A DNA stretch of 64,000 nucleotides from Manis javanica (lineage: Eukaryota > Chordata > Mammalia > Pholidota > Manidae), in contig NC_133157.1 of assembly GCF_040802235.1 (NCBI RefSeq), positions 22,647,501 to 22,711,500 on the forward strand, written 5' to 3'. Below the pieces are notes generated by a model. The model was not told the DNA's origin. It saw only the letters and a program-made list of their open reading frames with translations, and did no database searches. Shown piece after piece: positions 56,706 through 64,000 of the stretch (position 1 is its first letter; each line of letters starts with the position of its first letter). Made by a program: the position numbers and the translations under genes.

Positions 56706-57237
56706 GTCCTTGCTGTGCACACCCAGCTTTCTTCCTTGAAATGTGTGCTCTTTGGAACTTCATGGGAAGGTCAGAATTTCATGCAATAAAACCCTATCTC
56801 TCCTGAACCTCTGTGCCTGTCAGTGTCTCTGGCATTTGAGTTCTGTGTGCCATTTCTCACCATGTTTTGCAGATTCTTTTCCCCAGAGTCATAGCTGGTT
56901 GAGTGCCCAGCGCTTCCTTCTTGAAGTTGAGAATTAGGAGGTGATACCCCAAAGGTGCAGTGCCATCTGGAGCTTCTTTGTTTTCCAGCCCTGAGCTGGA
57001 TCCCAGGAGTAGAATTGTCCACACTGCCGGCCCAGCAGGAGGACGTGGACTGCCTGGTTCTGCAGGTGCCTGTGGAGCTGGCATCCCTCAGCAGTGTGGT
57101 GTCTCTTCCATGCCTGTTTCATGATCTGAATGTTGTCCGCATCATATCTTACCTCTGCTCAGACAGGTTGAGGGGGGCCTGACAGTTGCTTCATCCTGCT
57201 TGCTCAGTTGCTCAGCAACATCTACCTTGAATTATGA

Positions 57238-57680
57238 ATTTTTTTTATTGTGGTAAAATGTGAATAACATAAAATTTACCCTTTCAACCTTTCTTAGGTG
57301 TATAGTTCAGTGCATTAAGCACGTTGTGTAACCGTCACCACTATCCATCTCCAGCATGTTTTCCTCTTCCCAAACTGAAACTCTGTACCCATTAAGCACT
57401 AACTCTTCATTCCTTCCTCCACCCCAACCCCTCCCTGGCAACCACCCTTCTACTTTCTGTCTCTCTGAATCTGACTTTTTAGCTACCTCATCTAAGTGGA
57501 ATCACATGGTATTTATCCTTTTATGTCTGGCTTCTTTCACTTACCATGGCTTTAGGGCCTATCCATGTTGTCAGAAGTTCATTCCTGTTTAAGGCTGAAT
57601 AGTATGCCACTGTGTGTGTGTGTATGCCACCCAAATGTGGCTTATCCATTCACCCATGTTATGGATTTTTGTACGGGTCC
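57238..57680 (-). repeat. Antisense L1 3' fragment
   Basis: ATTGTGGTAAAATGTGAATA, ACATAAAATTTACCCTTTC, CCTGGCAACCACCCTTCTAC, AAGGCTGAATAGTATGCCAC. A TG run at 57611-57624 lies inside it. Confidence 0.87.
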
Positions 57681-57889
57681 AGGCTTTCCTAACTCAGGGC
57701 TGCCTGATCATTTACGGCACTGCCAGTGGACCCTTGGATGTCCCCAGCCCTCTCACCTTCGTTGTGTTTGCAGCATTCTGGCACCTTCCCCTGGGACTCT
57801 CTGCCTCATGCTGATCATCCTCCCTGGTCTTGGCTTTTCCCCTTAACGTTTGTGTCTGAGTTACTCAGCATTGGCAAGTTTCCTGTCCG

Positions 57890-58720
57890 GCACATTCTTC
57901 ATGTTTTTTTAATGATGATATGTAAATACTAAAGAGTGTCTATAACATGAATCGCTTAAAGAAAATACAATACAGTGAGCATCCCTGTACCACCACCCAG
58001 CTTAGAAACAAAGACCACCCGTGTTCAGTGCTGGTAAAGCCCTGCCATGTGCTTTCCCAGTCCCATTCCCCTCCCTCCCTGTCTCCTGAAGTTTGTCTCA
58101 TAGCCTGTCCTTGTCTTTATAAGTTTGCCACACATGTGTTTCCCTAAACTCTATCTTACTAATTTTGCATGTTTGTGAACTTTATGTAGGTGGGTTTTCT
58201 CACTTGGTACTGTGTGAGATCCATACTGATGAGGTAACTGTAGTTCTCACTGCTCTATAGTGACTCCATTGCATGAATCTACTGAAATTTATCCTGTGTC
58301 AGTGGACATATGGGATGTTTCCAGTTTGGGGCTGTTAGGAAAAAAATGCTGCCTTGAACCTTCTGGAATTGGTCTCCTGGTGCACATGGGCAAGCAAGTG
58401 TCTCTCTTGGGTATGTACCCAGGAGTGGAGTGGCTGGGAGGGCGGTGGACGGGGCCTTTTAAGATCACTCAACATTATTTTCCCAGAGCCCCAGCAGCAT
58501 GTAGCAGCATCTGCTAATCCGCTTTTCTTTGCTTTATTTTACCAGTCTAGTGGGAGTTAGTGGGAACTCATTGCAGGTCTTCACTGTTTCCCAGCTATTG
58601 ATGGGGTTGAGTATTTTTAGGGATGTTTATGAGCCAGAAACGTATTTTCTCCTGCAATGCTTTTCTATAATTTTTGCCTGTTTTGTAGTTGAGTTGTATT
58701 TTTCTCATTGTGTTCAGCTC
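57890..58720 (-). repeat. Antisense old L1 fragment
   Basis: GAGCATCCCTGTACCACCAC, GATCCATACTGATGAGGTAA, TGCTCTATAGTGACTCCATT, GGTATGTACCCAGGAGTGGA. Antisense L1M layout from 3' UTR into ORF2. Confidence 0.8.
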
Positions 58721-58934
58721 ATTCCCTGCTGGTCTTTAGGAGACTGTCTCCCACACCCCCTTCTGCTAAGGGAACCTCAACAGAACAAGAGGGAACGCTT
58801 CTCCTTCAGTCCCCCTTGCTGGTCTTTGCTCACCAAGTAGGAATTACAGTCCTGACTTCAGTTTTGGTTGGTGCCAGTAGCTTTTGGGGAGCAATTGCCA
58901 GATCTGTAGTATTCACTTCACTTCTGCCCACTTT

Positions 58935-59335
58935 TTTTTTCAGTTTTTATTATTGAAGTTTCTAAACATATTCAAAGGTAAAGAGAACCCCACATACCCA
59001 TCATATAGTGAATATAATGAACCCCAAGTGCCCAGTCATGGAGCTTCGTCACTTGTCTCTATGGCCACTCTCATGTCATCTGCATCCCCACTCTGTCCCT
59101 TTCCAGTTACTTTAAACCAGATTCCAAATATGCAATTCAAATGTACTTCAGTACACACCTCTAAATGATAAGGGCTATGTTTTAAAAAGTGTATCCACAA
59201 TACTATTAAAACACCTAAAAATAATTAACAGTTTATTTTTTAGTATCAGATACTTAGTTTTCAAATGTTCCTGTTCGGTTGGCAGGAAGGTCCTTTCATT
59301 GCATTTGGTTGATGTTCTGTCTAAATCTCTTAAAA
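58935..59335 (-). repeat. Antisense L1ME-like fragment
   Basis: TTTATTATTGAAGTTTCTAA, GAACCCCACATACCCATCAT, TCTGTCCCTTTCCAGTTACT, TTTCAAATGTTCCTGTTCGG follow an old antisense L1 3' region. Confidence 0.65.
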
Positions 59336-59339
59336 AAAA

Positions 59340-59690
59340 AATGTCCCTCTAGCTTTGTTGAGGTATAATTGACAGGTGACCATTTATCTATGTTGGAGAT
59401 ATAAGGTATGGTGGTTTGGTACCTGTAAACATTGTGAAATGGTTACTGTGCATCAAGCTTAATTAACGTATCCACCACCTCACCAGTTACCATTTTTGTG
59501 CATATGTCTTAGCAGATTTCTAGTATACTACACATTATTATTAACTACAGTTATGTTGTACATTAGATCCCCCAAACATAGTCATCTTATAACTGAAAGT
59601 TTTTGTCCTTTGACTAACATCTCCCCATTTTCCCCATTGCACAATATATCTAAAGCTATTAATCCAGTTTTCCCCTCCCCCCCCTTTTTT
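59340..59690 (-). repeat. Antisense L1 3' fragment
   Basis: TAGCTTTGTTGAGGTATAAT, TTGACAGGTGACCATTTATC, CATTGTGAAATGGTTACTGT, CCACCACCTCACCAGTTACC is the standard antisense L1M 3' UTR. Confidence 0.85.
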
Positions 59691-61564
59691 TCCCTTCCAT
59701 TTATTTGTTGTAGCTGGGCTGCTTTCTGGATTTCATTGATGGCATCCTCAACATTTGGTTACCCTGCGGTATGGTTGGTACAGGGTATTAGGCATTATTT
59801 AAAGCTTCTGACTCAGGTCACACAAACAGTAAGACAGATTCTTAGCCCTCACAAAGCTTGAGTGGAGACAAGTCATTCCCCCCCATGTGAAAAGTGCCAT
59901 AGAGTTTTAATTAAAACTCGAAGGAGGTCTAAGGGAGAGGGACTGGGAGGGGAAATGGGCAACTAGAAAGTGAGAGAAAGCTCCTGGCTCTGGGGACAAG
60001 AGGGAGAACAGCCTTCCTGGTGTCAGATCAGCGTCAGCACAGGCACTAAGGCTTTAAGTGATACATCCAGAACTGCCGCCGCCTGCTCAGCCCTGCTCGC
60101 AAGCCCAGGCATCCTCCGCGTCTTCACTGGATGTTGCTTCTTTGAAAAGGCCCAAATTCTTCATCGTTACAAAGTTGTCAGTAGATTGATGAAAGAGTAT
60201 CTTTTTCTTACATATCCACCTCATTCTTTATCAGCTCCTTGACACTGGTTTTGAATGTCCCCCTTGACCTTGGAGTCTTTCTCTAGCTCACCCCTGTTTG
60301 GGTCCCTGGACCGTCTCCGGAGGCCTCCAGTGAGCCTTTCCATCTTTCCTGGCTGGAGGTGCCCACAGACATTTTAAGGAGGCAGAATCAATAAAGGTTT
60401 CAGAGAGAAGGGAGGCAGGCAGCCAGTAGGGCTGCGGGAACTGCTGGGTCTTACCCCTAAGGGAGCACTTGGGGACCACATGGTCCGAAGTCCCATTCTG
60501 GGATGGCAGATCTTCCTTGTCTGCCATGGAACACTCCCTGCCGCTCCATGCCGCTCACCTGTGGCAAATGAGCAGTCATTAGGTATAATGAGAGCGGTTT
60601 CCTGCACCCAGCCCTCCCAGCTCCTCTCCCAATGGCCGAGTGACATGAAGCAAGCCCCTCCCCCTCCAGGGCTCCTCTACCCCTTTTGAAAGCCAGTCAT
60701 GTTTTTCTCCTTGGCCCAGGAGAAACATTGCCTGCCCTGTCGCCTGTGCGTGAAAGGGATGTGGGCTTCATCCAGAAAAGCCCCAATGAACTAAACTAAA
60801 GGCTTGCAAAGGTTAGTTATTAACCCGCAGCACACTCTGGCAGCCCTGGCATGCAGCATGTCACTGACCACAGTCCCTTTACTGCCCCTGTCTGCTGGGG
60901 CCTGAGACTCCAGGCCCAAGGCAGCTACCGCTCTGTCAGTTGCAGTCTGTGTTGGGTGGCATCAGTGCCCCATGGATGGCAGTGAGGGTGGCCGGTCAGA
61001 TCCAGGGAAGGACCCTGACTGGCTTGAAACTGGCGCCAGTTCACACACACAGGCCAGCAGTGACAGCTCCCATGGACTCCTCAAGGGCGAAAGCTGAAAA
61101 AAGCAGATCTGGGTATGGGCTATTGTAATGGACGAACTGGGAATCCAGGGCTGGAAGCTCTTGTTCGGCGTGTCTCAGTGTTGTGCATAGGATTTGTTTT
61201 GCTTTGGAGGCTGGAAGTATCTAGCTTTTTCTAAAAGACATGGTGGACAGTTCCTCTGAGACTCCTGAAGAAACATGCAAAAATTACATGCTGTCTTCTG
61301 AAGGAGAAAGAATGCTCATACTTGAATTATTGCAGCATGTCCTTTATCTTATTAACTCACCTCAGGGAATGAGCTCTTCTACATATAGGAAGTTTCCAGA
61401 GAGCTACAGTTTATTCTGTTTACTGACAAGGCCTGTTGTGTTTCAGCTGTTTCATTTATTGTTAAAAACAGCAACACAGAAAATTGAGATCATCTAATAT
61501 GTGTAAGGCCTGGTATAAGGAATAAGAAAAGGTAAAAAATGTGCGCCCTGCTTATAAGGGCTCA

Positions 61565-61945
61565 TTTGGGATGGGGTGTCCAGTTGTTCTTAAATTGCAC
61601 TGCACATCTCCTGGCCCTCTTCAAAAGGAGAATGAGTAATTTTAACTTTGCCTTCATAGCCCAGGGTCAGCATGCAAGGGATGTCAAGGTTAAAGGCCCC
61701 GCCCAAGGCCTGACCCCCTCCCCACCCCCTGACCCCAGCCCTGCCTCACCAGCCACAATGGTTGCAAGTTCTGCCTCTCTGGATCCTTGCCTTCCGCCTT
61801 GTACCATGTTCCAGTCTTCAGCATGTTGCTGCTTTACCACCAGGATTGCTGGGTTTGGGAGGTGGCAGTCAGTTATCAGAAGGTTTTAACACTCCCAAGG
61901 TTATTCCACTGTGCAGCCAAGTTCAAGAACCTGTATTTCCAGGGT
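61565..61945 (+). repeat. Possible interrupted MER5-type remnant
   Basis: GTTGTTCTTAAATTGCACTG near 61584 and CAGCCAAGTTCAAGAACCTG near 61914 look like decayed left and right MER5 ends. The middle does not fit well. Confidence 0.35.
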
Positions 61946-61954
61946 CACATCCCT

Positions 61955-62140
61955 TACATGTATATAGTGTTTCACGTTTAGATCAAGCTTTCACCTTTCA
62001 TGGCTTCATTTAATCCTTATAGCATCTCTTTGACAGAATTGTGGGCATTCCAATTTTATAGAAAGTTCAGCAGGAAGATTTTTGCCCAACATCCCACAGC
62101 TCCTAAATGACAGAACTAGACTTAAAATCTTTTTCAAGCT
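61955..62140 (-). repeat. MIR SINE remnant
   Basis: GGCTTCATTTAATCCTTATA, CCAATTTTATAGAAAGTTCA, CAACATCCCACAGCTCCTAA: antisense MIR. Confidence 0.8.
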
Positions 62141-62494
62141 CTAAGTGCACTTCTCCAAAAGTCTTCTCCACGGCTGTCACCCTAGTGTTCGGTGGCAGCC
62201 CCCACCCCTGCTCCCCACCCTTCACGTTTCACCTGCGTGGCTTTGCTGTGCTGTGCCCCTTCTTTTTGGCTTATCAGTTCTTATAAGGTTCTGGCCGTCT
62301 CTCAGGCAGGGCCAATGTCAGATGTAACCATGTTTACAAAGCTTGTCCTGAACACCCCCAGCTCCCCTGGCCCCCAGAACAGCATTCCCTCTCCTGCCTG
62401 AGAACCTGTGAGCTACCTCTCTGGGGAACCTAGTACATTTCACATTCTTGTAGTCATTTATGTAGTAATTTGGGTAATGGAAAACATTGTTGAC

Positions 62495-62815
62495 TTTTTA
62501 AAAAATGATTTTATTTTGGTAAAATGCACAAAATGAAAATTTTGTCATTAGTGATGTGTAGTCCATGCACAGTGTTCTACAACCATCATCACTATCTAAC
62601 TCCAGAACATTTTCATGACCCCACGAGAAAACCCTGTACCCATTAAGGAGCCATTATCCACTCTCCCCCTTCCCAGTCCCCAGCAACCACTACTCTGTTT
62701 TCTGTCTCTATGGATTTGCCAGCTCTGGATATTTCCTAGAAATGAAATTATACAGCTGTGTGGCCTTTGTGTCTGGCTTCTTTCACTTAGCATAATGTTT
62801 CCGAAGTATGTTGAC
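62495..62815 (-). repeat. Antisense L1 3' fragment
   Basis: GATTTTATTTTGGTAAAATG, CAACCATCATCACTATCTAA, CCCCAGCAACCACTACTCTG, CTGGCTTCTTTCACTTAGCA. Confidence 0.87.
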
Positions 62816-62819
62816 CATT

Positions 62820-62990
62820 AACATTGATTTAAGCACTTTAGGTGTCTTAACTCATTGACTTCTCACAACCCTGTAAGACAGTTCATATTTGCATCCTCAT
62901 TATACATATTAGGGAAGTGAGGCACAGAGAGGTTAAGCAACATGCTAGAGCACACATAGCACTTAAGTCCTCTTGGCCCTGCTGTGGACC
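62820..62990 (-). repeat. MIR SINE remnant
   Basis: AACTCATTGACTTCTCACAA, AGGGAAGTGAGGCACAGAGA, GGTTAAGCAACATGCTAGAG: antisense MIR abutting the L1. Confidence 0.85.
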
Positions 62991-63364
62991 TTGAGCTTTA
63001 GAGATTACTATGAGCTCAACCTGTGAAATTGAATTTGAAGGAAAAAAATGAAATTTCAAGAAAGAATTAATCTACAGCATATGAACAATCTATGATGCAA
63101 CTCCAGAAGCAGAACTTTCATAGGTACCCCTCAGGGCACTGCAGAACAGAAGTACTGGGAAGGATTCTACAGTTAAAAATTCTTGACTTAATTGGAGTGG
63201 GTCAGTTATGTTAGAAATTTTCCACAAATGTCATAGGCTGAGTCTTAGGATTGTATATCTGGTATCAGAAGCTAACTGGTGGTCCAGGATCACTGAACTG
63301 TTGAGGAATGAGTCTTAAGGACCCCTGACAGGTAGAAGGGATCCCACCTAAAGGGTTTCTTATA

Positions 63365-63545
63365 AAAGTCATGTTTACTATGTGCCAGACAGTTCTGAAC
63401 ACTTCATGTATACTTATGCAGTAAATTCTCTCAAAAACTTTACAAGGTAGCTACTGTCCTGTCTTACAGGTGAGAGAACAGGTACAAAACAGTTAAATAT
63501 CTTCTTCATCGTCTTGCCACTAGACTGTGGTGGATTCTGGAAGTC
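63365..63545 (-). repeat. MIR SINE remnant
   Basis: TTTACTATGTGCCAGACAGT, GTAAATTCTCTCAAAAACTT, TACAGGTGAGAGAACAGGTA: antisense MIR. Confidence 0.82.
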
Positions 63546-63734
63546 TGGCTCTAGTGTTTATGCTTTCCATCTTTTTTTTTTTTTAATCTTGGTTTTGTTC
63601 CTGGATATAATATACCTTTCCTGAGGTAATGAGAACAGAACAGCCTAGTTGCTTGACTAGGAAGAAAAAAAGGGAAAAAGTAAAAAAATAGCGATTTTAT
63701 TGAAATGTCAGCCTGTCATACCAGTTCTGTACGT

Positions 63735-63965
63735 AAAAGTAATACTTGCTTATTTTAGAATTTTTAGGAATTACCAATTAAATGAAGTACAAAATAAAAA
63801 TCATACTTAATACCTCCACCAAGAAAGTACCTCTCTGTTAACAGTTTGGTGTATGTCCCTGTCACCTTTTTTCTAAGGATGGGCAAGTAAGTTTTTTTCA
63901 ACAACATTGTGATCATATTATTTATACCCTTTTTTAAGTTATAGAGAAACATGTTCTTAATCATT
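63735..63965 (-). repeat. Antisense old LINE fragment
   Basis: AATACTTGCTTATTTTAGAA, GTACAAAATAAAAATCATAC, GTTAACAGTTTGGTGTATGT, ACAACATTGTGATCATATTA match a common old LINE-derived tract, probably L1ME. Confidence 0.55.
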
Positions 63966-64000
63966 ATACTATCCTACCTCTTGTATTGAAGAAAAGCTTG

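Larger units (their letters stand above)
48912..64000 (+). other. EPB41L4B: EPB41L4B intron 1 (5' part)
   Basis: Starts with GTGAGTGACG and runs past the window end. No second exon with FERM similarity (continuing after SVDLP) was found in any frame, so the acceptor lies outside. The first 800 bases belong to the CpG island. 49720-51420 shows nothing recognisable apart from AT-rich unique sequence. The rest holds the repeats listed below, with unassigned gaps at 51560-52440, 52610-53200, 53660-55725 (a possible MIR scrap at 54160-54300), 56705-57238, 59690-61560, 62140-62490 and 62990-63365. Confidence 0.85.

Noticed and set aside
1-64000. CRISPR arrays, operons, tRNA or rRNA genes
   Set aside because: No regularly spaced direct repeats, no bacterial gene organisation, and no cloverleaf or rRNA-like sequence was seen. 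The window is plainly vertebrate nuclear DNA.

Overview
This window is ordinary nuclear DNA from a placental mammal. It holds the 3' end of one gene and the first coding exon of the next, both on the + strand. The first gene is recognised as PTPN3 (PTPH1), a FERM-PDZ tyrosine phosphatase. Its last four coding exons lie at 1778-1906, 2808-2953, 3464-3599 and 4426-4503, and they carry the WPD loop, the HCx5R catalytic signature and the natural C-terminus. The second is EPB41L4B (EHM2/LULU2), a FERM protein. Its ATG is at 48615 inside a CpG island of about 1.8 kb, its first coding exon ends at a GT donor at 48912, and the remaining 15 kb is its first intron. The same head-to-tail order occurs on human chromosome 9q31.3.

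The rest is introns and about 41-44 kb of intergenic DNA filled with interspersed repeats. There are many old MIR and L2 remnants, MER20 and MER5-type hAT fossils, and old L1 pieces (mostly antisense from 29 kb onward). There is also one younger 5'-complete but internally deleted L1 at 10313-14595, two solo LTRs of one family at 31035-31453 and 46797-47253, and an antisense LTR-like insertion at 40069-40440. The younger L1 sits inside an older L1, which sits inside a still older repeat, giving a three-layer nest at about 9.6-15.3 kb.

I recognise no Alu, B1/B2, ruminant tRNA/BovB, equine ERE or canine-type SINE in 64 kb. This argues against a primate, rodent, ruminant, horse or dog/cat source. 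The young L1 3' end looks laurasiatherian to me, and a SINE-poor lineage such as pangolin or a bat would fit, but that is inference and not a call.

I found no CRISPR array, operon, tRNA or rRNA gene, intact mobile-element protein or undescribed coding system. The interesting material is the insertion history of the repeats (nesting, target-site duplications, a 39-bp A-rich insertion) and the promoter-proximal structure of EPB41L4B.
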